NCBI GenBank assembly: GCA_000702025.1
Contig: JNKJ01000009.1
Location: 62,001 to 126,000, forward strand
DNA length: 64,000 nucleotides
Direction of reading: 5' to 3'
Source: Blautia schinkii DSM 10518
Lineage (GTDB): Bacteria; Bacillota; Clostridia; Lachnospirales; Lachnospiraceae
The notes below the pieces were generated by a model. It searched no databases. It was given only the letters and a program-made list of their open reading frames with translations, and was not told where the DNA came from. Positions 45,736-55,268 of the stretch are shown one piece after another. Both the position numbers and the translations under genes were made by a program. Each line of letters opens with the position of its first letter. Within the stretch, counting starts at the first letter, position 1.

Positions 45736-47184
45736 TTATTTACGTTCGTTGAAAGCATATCTGAAAACGATTGATTTCACCTGTGTTACCTCGTCCATCA
45801 CCTTCGACAGTGATTCACGGCTGTTTCCGCTCATCTTTTTGCCGCCTCCGAAGGGAAGCTCTGCCGCCCTGAAATTACCGGAACCGTTTATGGCAATATG
45901 ACCTGTTTTTAAGCTTTTTGCTGTCTGGAGGCAAGTATAAATATCCTTTGAAAAAACGCCTCCCCCAAGTCCGTAATGTGAATTGTTTGCAATGGCAATT
46001 GCCTCTTCCTTTGTGTCAAATCCGATGACCGGCCATACCGGGCCAAACACTTCCATGTCACGGGCAATATCCATCTCCGGGGTCACATCAACCAAGATAG
46101 TGGGAGCATAAAAGGCGCCGTTCCGTTTTCCGCCCCGGGCAATTTTTGCCCCTTGTGCAACGGTGTGAGCGACCTGTTCTTCCACCTTTTTCGCAGCACG
46201 CTCTGCAATCATGGGGCCCATATTTACGTTCGGGTCCATGGGGTCACCAATCACCAGCTTGTCCAGCTCTATGCTGAGTTTTTTGACAAATTCGTCTTTC
46301 AGGGAATTGTGAACAATAAATCGTTTGGAACCGGTGCAGCACTGACGATTGTTTCTTGCCTGGTCCTCCGCCTCCTTAAGTACCAGCTCCATATCTGCGT
46401 CTGCGAACACAATAAAGGGATCGTTTCCGCCCAATTCAAATTTGTAATCAGTGAGATGCTTGGCCGCTGTCTGTGCAATACTAAGGCCCGCTTCTGTGCT
46501 CCCGGTAAAGTTGACACACGCGATTCTGGGGTCGTCTACCAGACAGTCGCCGACAAAAGCACCTTTTCCTGTGAGACACTGCGCCACACCGTCCGGAAGT
46601 CCTGCCTCATGAAGCATTTCGTGGAGTACCAGTAATGTCATCGGGTCAAAGGATGGAGCTTTTACCACAATGGTATTTCCTGCTGCCAGAGCTGCCGCTG
46701 TCTTAAACGCCCAGATTGCCGGAGGGAAATTGTACGGTATGATGCATGCCAGTGTTCCCAGGGGTTCATGGATGGTCACCTGCAGATCATGGTCATACCC
46801 CGGCTCTGTACCAAGGGGCATGGTTTCGCCATAGTAGTGAAGGGCAACGTCACACGCTCCGCGGTATACATAGGCTACAGAATCAAGCTCCCACACAGCC
46901 TCCTTCATGTAAGGCTTACCCGCTTCCTTTGCAAGGATTTCCCCAAGTTCAAGACGCCTGTCCATAACCATATCTGCAAATCTGCGGAGAATGATGCAGC
47001 GCTCTCTGACCGGAAGCGCGGCCCAGGCTTCCTGTGCGGCAACAGCGCCGTCTACTGCTTTTTTGATATCCTCTGCGGTTGCACAGGGAACCGTATCAAT
47101 TACCTCAAGTGTTGCGGGATTTACTATATTTTGAGTCATACCGTCAGAGGAATTTACCTTCTGTCCATTGATTATCATTTTCAT
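45736..47184 (-). CDS. Aldehyde dehydrogenase paralogue with altered active-site Gly
   Basis: A 482-residue ALDH, paralogous to the one at 43287-44744. The catalytic Cys283 (QCCTG) and Glu250 (FELGGNDP) are present. The near-invariant Gly two positions before the first Cys is Arg280 (NNRQCC); the DNA codon is CGT where the paralogue has GGT. This may alter coenzyme or substrate handling. AAGGAG precedes the start. Confidence 0.88.
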   Translation of the reverse strand: MKMIINGQKVNSSDGMTQNIVNPATLEVIDTVPCATAEDIKKAVDGAVAAQEAWAALPVRERCIILRRFADMVMDRRLELGEILAKEAGKPYMKEAVWELDSVAYVYRGACDVALHYYGETMPLGTEPGYDHDLQVTIHEPLGTLACIIPYNFPPAIWAFKTAAALAAGNTIVVKAPSFDPMTLLVLHEMLHEAGLPDGVAQCLTGKGAFVGDCLVDDPRIACVNFTGSTEAGLSIAQTAAKHLTDYKFELGGNDPFIVFADADMELVLKEAEDQARNNRQCCTGSKRFIVHNSLKDEFVKKLSIELDKLVIGDPMDPNVNMGPMIAERAAKKVEEQVAHTVAQGAKIARGGKRNGAFYAPTILVDVTPEMDIARDMEVFGPVWPVIGFDTKEEAIAIANNSHYGLGGGVFSKDIYTCLQTAKSLKTGHIAINGSGNFRAAELPFGGGKKMSGNSRESLSKVMDEVTQVKSIVFRYAFNERK

Positions 47185-47205
47185 TGTTTCACACTCCTTA
47201 TTCTC

Positions 47206-48147
47206 TTAATTTCTATGTGACTGCAGATATTTAAAAACCTGCTCCTTGCTCTTCACAGCTCCGTTTGCTCCATACTGGCTGATGGCAATCGCTGAGGCGG
47301 CAGAGCCGAAATATAAGGCTTCTTCAAGGCTGAGACCATCCACAATTCCGGTAAGGAAACCAGCCACGAAATTGTCTCCGGCTCCCAGGGTATCCACCAC
47401 CTTATCGGCTATGGTTCCTACCCGGCAGATTTCTCCTGCACTGCTCGCAAAGACACCTTCCGCCCCCATCTTAAGAACAACTGTTTTCACTCCTCTTTTA
47501 TGAAATTCCTCCGCAATTTCCTCCGGTGTATCTTTTCCGGTGAAATAAGAGGCTTCATGATAGCTTGGGACAAGGAAATCAATATATTTCAATGCTCCGG
47601 AAATGTCATCCAGGGTCATGTACGACTGGTCCAGAACCATGTCTGCGGCAGTCAGCGCTCCCGCTTCTTTTGCTGCCTTAAAGAGCTCTGTAAGGTCCTC
47701 ATCTCTCTGGCCCTTGCTCCAGAAAAGGCTGGCTACGGAGAGCAGCTTTGCACCTGTAAAATCTATGTGAAATATGTCCTTACTGTAGCGCATATTTCCT
47801 GCTGCGCCGTCTTTCAAGGTCATGCAGCCATGCTCACCGCCCGCGCCGACGGTAACCACGGTGGCTGTTGTACCATGCTCCTTATCCCTGATGATTCCGG
47901 CCGTATCCATACCGGCCTCTTTTACCATACTCATAAATGCGTTGCCTAAAGCATCGTCACCGATCACTGTATAGAGCTTTACGTCATTACCCATAGCTGC
48001 CATACCCGACGCTTCGTTCACTGCATCTCCGCCCAGATACATGTCAATCGTCTCGGAAAACTGCGTCATACCGTCAGGGGTTCTCTCAGGCCCGTTTTTA
48101 ACAATGATATCCACAACTGCATTGCCTACACATATCACTTTGTTCAT
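47206..48147 (-). CDS. PfkB-family carbohydrate kinase
   Basis: A 313-residue ribokinase-family protein with an N-terminal GGDAVNEA sugar-binding region and the C-terminal anion-hole/base motif GAGDNF (255-260, Asp258). It phosphorylates a sugar or sugar phosphate in the cytoplasm. GCGAGG precedes the start, and only four bases separate it from the upstream dehydrogenase stop. The substrate is unknown; a ketose or 2-keto-3-deoxy acid would fit. Confidence 0.88.
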   Translation of the reverse strand: MNKVICVGNAVVDIIVKNGPERTPDGMTQFSETIDMYLGGDAVNEASGMAAMGNDVKLYTVIGDDALGNAFMSMVKEAGMDTAGIIRDKEHGTTATVVTVGAGGEHGCMTLKDGAAGNMRYSKDIFHIDFTGAKLLSVASLFWSKGQRDEDLTELFKAAKEAGALTAADMVLDQSYMTLDDISGALKYIDFLVPSYHEASYFTGKDTPEEIAEEFHKRGVKTVVLKMGAEGVFASSAGEICRVGTIADKVVDTLGAGDNFVAGFLTGIVDGLSLEEALYFGSAASAIAISQYGANGAVKSKEQVFKYLQSHRN

Positions 48148-48151
48148 AGCA

Positions 48152-49192
48152 TCAATCCTCGCTGATTTTCAGAACCGCTTTTACCATAGACTGTCTGTTG
48201 TTAATACAATCCTCAAAAGCTTCCATAGCATTATCCAGCGGATAAATTTTAGAGATGATATCTTTTACATGAATGCGGCCTGAGGAAATGGCTTCAATAC
48301 ATACCGGATAAGCATTGCGGTAACGGAAATTTGTCATGAGGGTCAGCTCTTTGTCACACATCCTCTGAAGGTTTATAGATGTTTCCCCTATCACATTTCC
48401 TATCTGCATGATGGTTCCGCCCTTTTTGCAAATATAGACCGCGGACTCGGCGGTATAGCGGTTTCCGGCTGTTTCAAACACATAATCCGGGCCGATTCCG
48501 TCATAATATTTCAAAATCTCTGCCACAGAATCTTTATCCTTCGTATTGATCACTCTGGTGGCTCCCACTTCAAGCGCCTTGTTCAGTCTGATGTCAAAAA
48601 GGTCCACTGCTGTAATGTCCGTTACACCTGCTGCCTTTAAAGCCATAATGGTTACAAGCCCAATGCAGCCTGTTCCCAGTACAACTGCGCTGTCTCCCAC
48701 ATGAATGCCTGTACGGATCACGGAGCTCATGCCCACTGCCAGCGGTTCCACCAGAGCAGCTTCCAGTGTGGATACATTTTCCGGCAGCTTGAAACACAGC
48801 TCTGCAGGGTGTGTAATGTATTCTCTCATTGCGCCCAAGGTTCTGGGTGCGGAAAGGAATTCCATGTTTTTGCAAAGGTTATATTTCCCTTTTTTGCACC
48901 ACTCACATTTGCCGCAGAAGGTTCCCGGCTCTACGCACACTCTGTCTCCAACCTTAAGATCTGTTACGTCGTCAGCGACCTCTACAACCGTGCCTGCAAA
49001 TTCATGTCCCAAAATAAATGGATATACATCCGGGAACTCAGGCTCACCGAAGGAATAGAAATGTACATCCGAACCGCAGACGCCGCAATATTCCACCTTC
49101 ACCTTTGCATACCCCGGCTTCATCCCGGGCATTGGTGAGTCGGCAATCTCTATTTTTCTGTTTTCCAATAATAATGCTGCTTTATTAACCAT
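48152..49192 (-). CDS. Zinc-dependent alcohol dehydrogenase (sorbitol dehydrogenase-like)
   Basis: A 346-residue medium-chain dehydrogenase with catalytic zinc motif GVCGSDVHFY/GHEFAGTV, structural zinc CGKCEWCKKGKYNLC and an NAD site (VLGTGCIGL). Polyol-to-ketose oxidation is the family norm. It lies between the TIM-barrel and PfkB genes. Confidence 0.87.
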   Translation of the reverse strand: MVNKAALLLENRKIEIADSPMPGMKPGYAKVKVEYCGVCGSDVHFYSFGEPEFPDVYPFILGHEFAGTVVEVADDVTDLKVGDRVCVEPGTFCGKCEWCKKGKYNLCKNMEFLSAPRTLGAMREYITHPAELCFKLPENVSTLEAALVEPLAVGMSSVIRTGIHVGDSAVVLGTGCIGLVTIMALKAAGVTDITAVDLFDIRLNKALEVGATRVINTKDKDSVAEILKYYDGIGPDYVFETAGNRYTAESAVYICKKGGTIMQIGNVIGETSINLQRMCDKELTLMTNFRYRNAYPVCIEAISSGRIHVKDIISKIYPLDNAMEAFEDCINNRQSMVKAVLKISED

Positions 49193-49225
49193 AATATCGT
49201 TCCTTCTTTCCGTGTTATATCAGTC

Positions 49226-50044
49226 TCAATCAAAAATTTCATGTAATACCGCAGCGTCCTTTCCAAGCAAATCCTCCTCAGAACCCAGGCTGCAGACGGT
49301 TGGTTTGTGGTATACATTTTCAATAATCAAACTGCCGTGATAACCGCTGTCTATGATGGCCCGGGCGGTCTTGAAAAAGCCTGAGGTCCCTTCCCCAAGC
49401 AAAGAGCCTGAAAGCATGGTTCCAACTCCATCCTTTAAATGAACGCCTCCGATGAAATCAGCCAGTTCCGTAAAATATCGGGCCATTGAGGTTCCGTTAA
49501 GAGCGTACAGATTTTGGGAATCAAAGAAAACTTTCACCATTGGAGAATCTACTGCATCAAGAAGATTATGTACCTGTGTGACATTCTGGTTTAGTTCAAG
49601 GTGTGTCTCTATCCCTTTTTCCGCTGCTTTTTGGCTGAATTTTTTAATATATTCCACTGCTCTGTGAAAGGTTGGGCCGTCACAAATGTCGTTTTTGCAA
49701 AGTACAGGCAGCAGATAGGATTTACACCCAAACACGGTACAAAGCTCTATGGTTCTGTTCACCAGCTCTGCTGCAATCTGTTCCTCCAGCAGGTTCTTCG
49801 GCATGGTAAAGCTGTATTCGTCCACAAACTGAGGCGACAGGGAATCGATCCGCACGCCGTACTCCTTGCTTGCTTTTAAATATTCCTCTACCATTTCCTG
49901 ACTGCCAAGCCCTCTGCCCGCGAATACCTCCTGGCCTACGCCAAGCTGCAAACAGTCCAGCTTCAAGCCAGCCGCCAGAGCGCACAATTTCTCTCCTCTT
50001 GCTCTCACTGACCACTCGCATACTCCATAATGAAATCTTCCCAT
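49226..50044 (-). CDS. Sugar phosphate isomerase/epimerase-family TIM-barrel protein
   Basis: A 272-residue TIM barrel of the xylose-isomerase-like family with candidate metal ligands in THLELNQN, VKVFFDSQN, GGVHLKD and LIIENV. It could interconvert ketoses or a 3-keto intermediate within the pathway. AAGGAG precedes the ATG at 50044. Confidence 0.78.
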   Translation of the reverse strand: MGRFHYGVCEWSVRARGEKLCALAAGLKLDCLQLGVGQEVFAGRGLGSQEMVEEYLKASKEYGVRIDSLSPQFVDEYSFTMPKNLLEEQIAAELVNRTIELCTVFGCKSYLLPVLCKNDICDGPTFHRAVEYIKKFSQKAAEKGIETHLELNQNVTQVHNLLDAVDSPMVKVFFDSQNLYALNGTSMARYFTELADFIGGVHLKDGVGTMLSGSLLGEGTSGFFKTARAIIDSGYHGSLIIENVYHKPTVCSLGSEEDLLGKDAAVLHEIFD

Positions 50045-50070
50045 AGCTGCTCCTTACTCTTTATCTTATA

Positions 50071-50146
50071 TTGCAGACATTACATACCTTCCAAGCTGCC
50101 TTTTATTATTGCAGCTCTCACATACCTTCTAAGCTGCCTTTTATCA
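50071..50146. repeat. Two 38-base tandem repeats between operon genes
   Basis: Units at 50071-50108 and 50109-50146 match except at about six positions; the shared core is CATACCTTC.AAGCTGCCTTTTAT. They fill the 131-base gap between the dehydrogenase and the epimerase gene. Confidence 0.7.
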
Positions 50147-50175
50147 TTTAGTTTCCTGCGTACACTTCATCAACC

Positions 50176-51252
50176 CTATTGTTCATCCTCTTCCGGGAGC
50201 AGGATAACTTTTGTGGCCTGTCTGTTCTTTACCAGTTCTATGCCTTCCTCCCATTTTGAAAGAGGCAGGCGGTGAGAAATAAAAGCTTCCATATCCACCT
50301 CTTCCTTCTCAAGTAGGGTGAGACAGTTTTTCCAGGATGTGCTGTCATATCCCATATGGCCGATGAGGACAATGCCTTTCAGCGCCAGGGTGTCCAGCGA
50401 GAAATCTACCGGATTTTTGCTGTATCCAATCTTAATAATCTTTCCGCCGTTTCTCACAATATCAATGGACTGCCTCAATACAACAGGCGCGCCTGCCGCA
50501 TCAATGATAATTGCCACTCCCTCAGGACCTGCGATTTCCTTCACTCTGGAAACTACATCCTCTTTATCCGCCACCACAAAATCTGTAGCTCCAAGCTTTT
50601 CTGCTAGCGGGAAGCGCACCGCTTTATCCTCTTCCATTCCCACCGCAATGATTTTCCCGGCACTTCCAAGGCGTGCGGCATTCATTGCAAACAATCCCAT
50701 AGCACCGCAGCCGAAAACTACCACATTCTGTCCCGGAAGAAGATTTCCCTCCTGTATCACAGCCTTATATCCGTTGCACAGCGGGTCCATCATAGATGCT
50801 GCCTCATAAGATACATTATCCGGAATTTTGTACAGGCAATTGGGGAAAGCCATGAGCACATCTCCGGGAATCTTAACGTATTCGGCAAATCCGCCGTCCA
50901 TGTCATTTCCCATACCTTTGCGGTCCGCGCAGAACAGATACTCCCCTTTACTGCAGGCATGGCACACGCCACACACATATCCGGTATTGTCAGACACTAC
51001 ACGGTCGCCTACCTTCCAGCGCGTAACCTTGGGGCCAATTTCACAGATTTCTCCGGCAAACTCATGTCCGATGACAATGGGATACGGGACTTTTTTGCCT
51101 TCCACTGTACCATACTGAAGGCCGAGATCCGAGCCGCAGATGGCCGCTGCCTTTACCTTGATCACTACATCATATTCCTCTGCCTGCGGCTTTGGAATGT
51201 CTGTATATTCAATCTGAAAAGGGCCATAATCTTTTTTGATAACTGCTTTCAT
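50176..51252 (-). CDS. Zinc-dependent alcohol dehydrogenase
   Basis: A 358-residue medium-chain dehydrogenase with catalytic zinc motif AICGSDLGLQ/GHEFAGEI, structural zinc CGVCHACSKGEYLFC and GCGAMGLF nucleotide site. It is divergent in sequence from the operon's other dehydrogenase, so it probably takes a different intermediate. It follows the dehydratase gene by 14 bases. Confidence 0.86.
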   Translation of the reverse strand: MKAVIKKDYGPFQIEYTDIPKPQAEEYDVVIKVKAAAICGSDLGLQYGTVEGKKVPYPIVIGHEFAGEICEIGPKVTRWKVGDRVVSDNTGYVCGVCHACSKGEYLFCADRKGMGNDMDGGFAEYVKIPGDVLMAFPNCLYKIPDNVSYEAASMMDPLCNGYKAVIQEGNLLPGQNVVVFGCGAMGLFAMNAARLGSAGKIIAVGMEEDKAVRFPLAEKLGATDFVVADKEDVVSRVKEIAGPEGVAIIIDAAGAPVVLRQSIDIVRNGGKIIKIGYSKNPVDFSLDTLALKGIVLIGHMGYDSTSWKNCLTLLEKEEVDMEAFISHRLPLSKWEEGIELVKNRQATKVILLPEEDEQ

Positions 51253-51266
51253 ATTCTCTTTTCCTC

Positions 51267-52379
51267 CTATTTCTCATCATATTCATTGATGAAATCCATG
51301 TTAAGTTTCAGGCCCAATCCCGGCAGATCCGGAATTGTCATAAAACCGTTCACAGGCTTCGGCGCATCTAAAAATGTATTTGCCGTAATGCCTTCAAATA
51401 GTTTCAGTCTCTCTAAAAACGGTGCATTTGTGTAAGCACTGATGAGATGAATATGGATATTTTCCATTGCATGAGGTGCGAATTTTACGTTAAATGCCTG
51501 GGTCAGAGCAGCTATTTTAAGCATCTCTGTGAAGCCGCCCGCACGTGTTCCGTCACACTGAATATAGTCCGCATCTGAGTGGAGCAGGAGGTCTCTGGCG
51601 CCGTATTTGGTATACTCATGCTCTCCGGTTGCCAGGGGAAGGTCGGTTGTATTTTTGTACTTTTTAAGCCCCGGCATGTCATCTGCAAACACCGGCTCCT
51701 CCAGAAACATAATGTCATACTCCTTGACACGGTTGGCAAATCTTGCCCCTGTGGCCGCATCCCAGCAGTTATTAGCATCCAGCATGATTCCTATCTCCGG
51801 TCCTACTGCCTCTCTTACTTTTCTCACACGTACCAGGTCGCGGTTCATATTCATTCCGCCTTCCACGCCGACCTTGAACTTAATGTTGGTATAGCCGTCT
51901 GTTTTTACCAGATTCACCATTTCCTCCACAAGCTCCTCATCCGAGTAGGAGGTCCAGCCACCGCTTCCATAAACCGGAACCTTTGTTTCCGTGCCGCCAA
52001 ACATTTTGTAAAGCGGCATATCCAATATCTTTCCCTTTAAATCCCAGAGCGCAATGTCTACGGCCGAGAGTGCACAGAACATCAGTCCTTTACGTCCTAC
52101 TCCTCTGAGATAACCAAACATCTCATTCCAGATTTTTTCCGTTTCAAAAGGATCTCTTCCAATCAGCTTGGGAGCAATATTTTTTTCAATCAGCAGCTTG
52201 GTTGCCTCTCCGCCGACCTCATGATAGGTAACACCAAAGCCCTCAATTCCATCCTCCGTGGTAATCCTGACAATGGTGAAGCCGATGCATTCAACCTTTC
52301 TGGTTGCATCTGCGAAGCCGCCTGTAATTGGCTGTGATACGAGATGTACTTTTATGTCTTTAATCTTATAATTTTTCAT
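51267..52379 (-). CDS. Enolase-superfamily sugar acid dehydratase (mandelate racemase subgroup)
   Basis: This 370-residue enzyme has the KxK motif (Lys167, Lys169), metal ligands Asp201, Glu227 and Glu253, and an Asp276/His303 dyad (QCDG, FAPHA), as in acid-sugar dehydratases of the mandelate racemase subgroup. It likely dehydrates an aldonate to a 2-keto-3-deoxy acid, which the NanA-like aldolase could cleave. GGAG precedes the start. Confidence 0.87.
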   Translation of the reverse strand: MKNYKIKDIKVHLVSQPITGGFADATRKVECIGFTIVRITTEDGIEGFGVTYHEVGGEATKLLIEKNIAPKLIGRDPFETEKIWNEMFGYLRGVGRKGLMFCALSAVDIALWDLKGKILDMPLYKMFGGTETKVPVYGSGGWTSYSDEELVEEMVNLVKTDGYTNIKFKVGVEGGMNMNRDLVRVRKVREAVGPEIGIMLDANNCWDAATGARFANRVKEYDIMFLEEPVFADDMPGLKKYKNTTDLPLATGEHEYTKYGARDLLLHSDADYIQCDGTRAGGFTEMLKIAALTQAFNVKFAPHAMENIHIHLISAYTNAPFLERLKLFEGITANTFLDAPKPVNGFMTIPDLPGLGLKLNMDFINEYDEK

Positions 52380-52416
52380 ATAATCTCCATTCTGCCGCCT
52401 TTATGTACGGCTTTTA

Positions 52417-53601
52417 TTAGGCTGCCTGCACGGTCTTAGCTTTTCTGTTATTGGCATATGCATCCAGCATAATGGCAAACAGAAGAACAATACCACGGAC
52501 AATATATTGAAGTGACGCATCTACATTCATAAGACTCATTCCGTTGTCAATGGCTGCCATGAAAATAGTACCTACAACAGCCCCCGCAACAGTTCCCCGT
52601 CCTCCTGTGATGGCAGTACCGCCCACCACACAACCTGTAATCGCAGTGAACTCATATCCGTTTCCGCTTGCTGTCGTGGCGGAACCAAGACGTCCCAGAT
52701 ATACCAATGCTGCTGTGGCAACCATGACTGCATGGAGTGTGTAGAGCTTCAAAATTTCCTTTGACACATTGATACCGGATAGTGAAGCGGCGTTCACATT
52801 TCCGCCAATGGCGTATACATACCGGCCAAATTTTGTATTATTGCTGACGTAGGAAACAATCATCGTAAGTACAAACAGAATTAACATGGCATAAGAAAAA
52901 CCTTTATGCATATAGAGAACGAATGTAACTGCCGCAGCAAGTACGGAAATCACAATTGTCTTAGGAATGATCTTTCCCCAACGAGGTTCTGTGAGCCCCT
53001 GCTTAATGTTCTTGTTTTCTTTAAAGAATGTCATTGCAATATATACTGCAATCAGAGCTGCGCCGATAATGATGGTTGTATCGTTGTATGTACCACTGAT
53101 CGTCGGAATATATCCGTTGCCCATCTGATCAATAATCCCTGTCGCCGGACCGACAATCTTGCCGCCGCTGACAAGCTGATTAATTCCCAGAAATACAAGC
53201 TGTGTAGTCAAGGTGATAATAAATGCCGGAAGCTTCATATATCCAATGAGAAAGCCATGTCCCAAGCCTGAAATCAATGCAATTGCATAGATGATAAGTA
53301 CAACTACAATAGACGGGAGCTTGGTATTTACCTGTAAAAGCGCTGCCACCATTCCAAGCATTCCCAGGAAACGTCCTGCTGAAAGGTCTGCGTTACAGGT
53401 AACAATGACCAGGCACATCGTGATTGCAATAATGGAACAGATTGCTCCCTGCATCAGCAGGTTTGAAAGGTTTCGGAATGACATAAACATTCCGTTTGTA
53501 AGGACCTGAAATATTAGGAATATTATAATTGTTTCTACTGCCAGACTATTCTTATAAAACAGGCTGAACAAATCCACTTTCTTTTTGATTTTATTTGTCA
53601 T
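52417..53601 (-). CDS. XylH-type sugar ABC transporter permease
   Basis: A 394-residue membrane protein of the RbsC/XylH family. Its length fits the XylH branch rather than RbsC (about 320). It overlaps the ATPase stop by four bases (ATGA), so the pair is coupled. It forms the channel with the ATPase and binding protein encoded upstream. Confidence 0.88.
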   Translation of the reverse strand: MTNKIKKKVDLFSLFYKNSLAVETIIIFLIFQVLTNGMFMSFRNLSNLLMQGAICSIIAITMCLVIVTCNADLSAGRFLGMLGMVAALLQVNTKLPSIVVVLIIYAIALISGLGHGFLIGYMKLPAFIITLTTQLVFLGINQLVSGGKIVGPATGIIDQMGNGYIPTISGTYNDTTIIIGAALIAVYIAMTFFKENKNIKQGLTEPRWGKIIPKTIVISVLAAAVTFVLYMHKGFSYAMLILFVLTMIVSYVSNNTKFGRYVYAIGGNVNAASLSGINVSKEILKLYTLHAVMVATAALVYLGRLGSATTASGNGYEFTAITGCVVGGTAITGGRGTVAGAVVGTIFMAAIDNGMSLMNVDASLQYIVRGIVLLFAIMLDAYANNRKAKTVQAA

Positions 53602-55124
53602 ACCGTGATACCTCCCGTTGCCGCCAGCGCAATATCCTCCTGCGTCAGCTTTCTCTCTTTATTATCAAATTCGCCGCTGATCATACCCTCCCGCATGACG
53701 TAAACCCTGTCACTCATACCCAGGATTTCCGGAAGCTCTGAGGAAATCATGATTACCGCAATTCCCTCTTCTGCCATCTGGTTGATCAACTGATAAATCT
53801 CTGTTTTTGCTCCGATATCAATTCCTCTTGTAGGCTCATCCAAAATGAGCACACGGGGCTGTGTCATGATTGCCTTCGCCAGACATACCTTCTGTTGGTT
53901 TCCTCCTGACAGATTTCCCACCTTCTGCAAAATTGACGGAGTTTTCACGGTAAGCTTTTTCACCATTTCCTTTACGGTACCAAGCTCTCTGTCCTTATTG
54001 ATAAAAATTCCGCCGTCTGTGAACTTGTCCAGACTGGAAAGCGATGTGTTATATGCAATGTCTGAGGAAAGGATTAATCCGTATTTTTTTCGGTCCTCCG
54101 TTGAGTAGAATACGCCTTCTTTGATGGCTTCTGCTGAATTCTTAAAATGCGGCCTTTCCTTCCCCTGGTATTCCAGTGTTCCGGTGACAGCGCCATCCAG
54201 TGAACCGAAAATACTCATGGCCAGTTCTGTACGGCCCGCTCCGATCATTCCGGCAATGCCGATGACCTCGCCCTCGTGTACCTCCAAATTAATGTTTTTT
54301 ACAATCCACTTGTCATTGATCCCATCATAAGCAGACCAGTCAGTTACTCGTAAAGCTGTCTTGCCAATCGGGCAGGTACGCGGTTCAAATCGGGCATCCA
54401 ACTGCCGTCCCACCATACCGTTGATCAGGGTTTCCTGTGTATATTCCTTTGCAGGTTTTGTGCTGATCGTATGACCGTCACGGAGAATGGTGATTGAATC
54501 CGCAATGCTCAAAACCTCACCCAGTTTATGAGAGATAAATACAATACTCATGCCTTTGTCTTTGAGCTCTCTCATAAGCTGCAGGAGGTTTTCTGAATCA
54601 TCTTCCGGAAGTGGTGCTGTAGGCTCATCCAGAATCAAAATCCTGCAGTCCTTATTCAAAGCCTTGGCAATTTCTATGAGCTGCTGCTGTCCGATACCAA
54701 GATTCCCCACTCTTGTTTTCGGGTTTACCTTCAGTTTTAGTTCGTCCAAAAGCTCTCTTGTTTTGTTATATTCTTCATCCCAGTTGATCACGCCGTTCTG
54801 ACAGATTTCATCACCCAGGAAGATGTTTTCGCATACATTTAAGGTTTCAATGAGGCCAAGTTCCTGATGGATAATGGCAATTCCTGCCGCTTCACTTTCC
54901 TTAATTCCTTTAAAGTTGACCTTTTTCCCGTCCAGCAGAAGTTCCCCCGTATAGTCTGTATGTTCACCGCTTAAGACCTTCATAAGGGTGGATTTTCCTG
55001 CGCCGTTTTCCCCAACCAGTGCATGTACCTCACCTCTGCGGAGATTCAGATTAACCTGGTCCAGAGCTTTGACTCCGGGGAATTCTTTTGTTATATCATT
55101 CATCTGAAGGATAAAATCTTCCAT
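53598..55124 (-). CDS. XylG/MglA-type sugar ABC transporter ATPase
   Basis: A 508-residue protein with two ABC cassettes. The first has Walker A GENGAGKST (38-46), and LSGGNQQK marks the second. The second cassette's P-loop is degenerate (GMIGAGRTEL), as is usual in this family. The ATG at 55124 follows AAGGGGG; the longer frame lacks a site. Confidence 0.9.
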   Translation of the reverse strand: MEDFILQMNDITKEFPGVKALDQVNLNLRRGEVHALVGENGAGKSTLMKVLSGEHTDYTGELLLDGKKVNFKGIKESEAAGIAIIHQELGLIETLNVCENIFLGDEICQNGVINWDEEYNKTRELLDELKLKVNPKTRVGNLGIGQQQLIEIAKALNKDCRILILDEPTAPLPEDDSENLLQLMRELKDKGMSIVFISHKLGEVLSIADSITILRDGHTISTKPAKEYTQETLINGMVGRQLDARFEPRTCPIGKTALRVTDWSAYDGINDKWIVKNINLEVHEGEVIGIAGMIGAGRTELAMSIFGSLDGAVTGTLEYQGKERPHFKNSAEAIKEGVFYSTEDRKKYGLILSSDIAYNTSLSSLDKFTDGGIFINKDRELGTVKEMVKKLTVKTPSILQKVGNLSGGNQQKVCLAKAIMTQPRVLILDEPTRGIDIGAKTEIYQLINQMAEEGIAVIMISSELPEILGMSDRVYVMREGMISGEFDNKERKLTQEDIALAATGGITV

Positions 55125-55166
55125 ATTTGGAACCCCCTTCTCTTTCTTTTTTATTGTTCCGAGACA

Positions 55167-55217
55167 CTGCTGTACAGCCTTTGTAAACACCAATGTGGAT
55201 TACTTCCTGTACAGCAG
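55167..55217. promoter_or_regulatory. Stem-loop between binding-protein and ATPase genes
   Basis: CTGCTGTACAG (55167-55177) and CTGTACAGCAG (55207-55217) form an 11-base stem with a 29-base loop and no T tract. This position often holds a stabilising hairpin that keeps binding-protein mRNA in excess. Confidence 0.5.
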
Positions 55218-55268
55218 GATTAGGTTTTTATGCTTCTTTAACTGTTTAGAAGATAATATCCCGATATA

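Noticed and set aside
43287..47184. Recent duplication of the ALDH gene as a mobile repeat
   Set aside because: The two proteins are clearly related but diverged along their length, so this is an old paralogy rather than a DNA repeat.
50071..50146. CRISPR-like repeats
   Set aside because: Only two directly abutting imperfect units without spacers and no cas genes.
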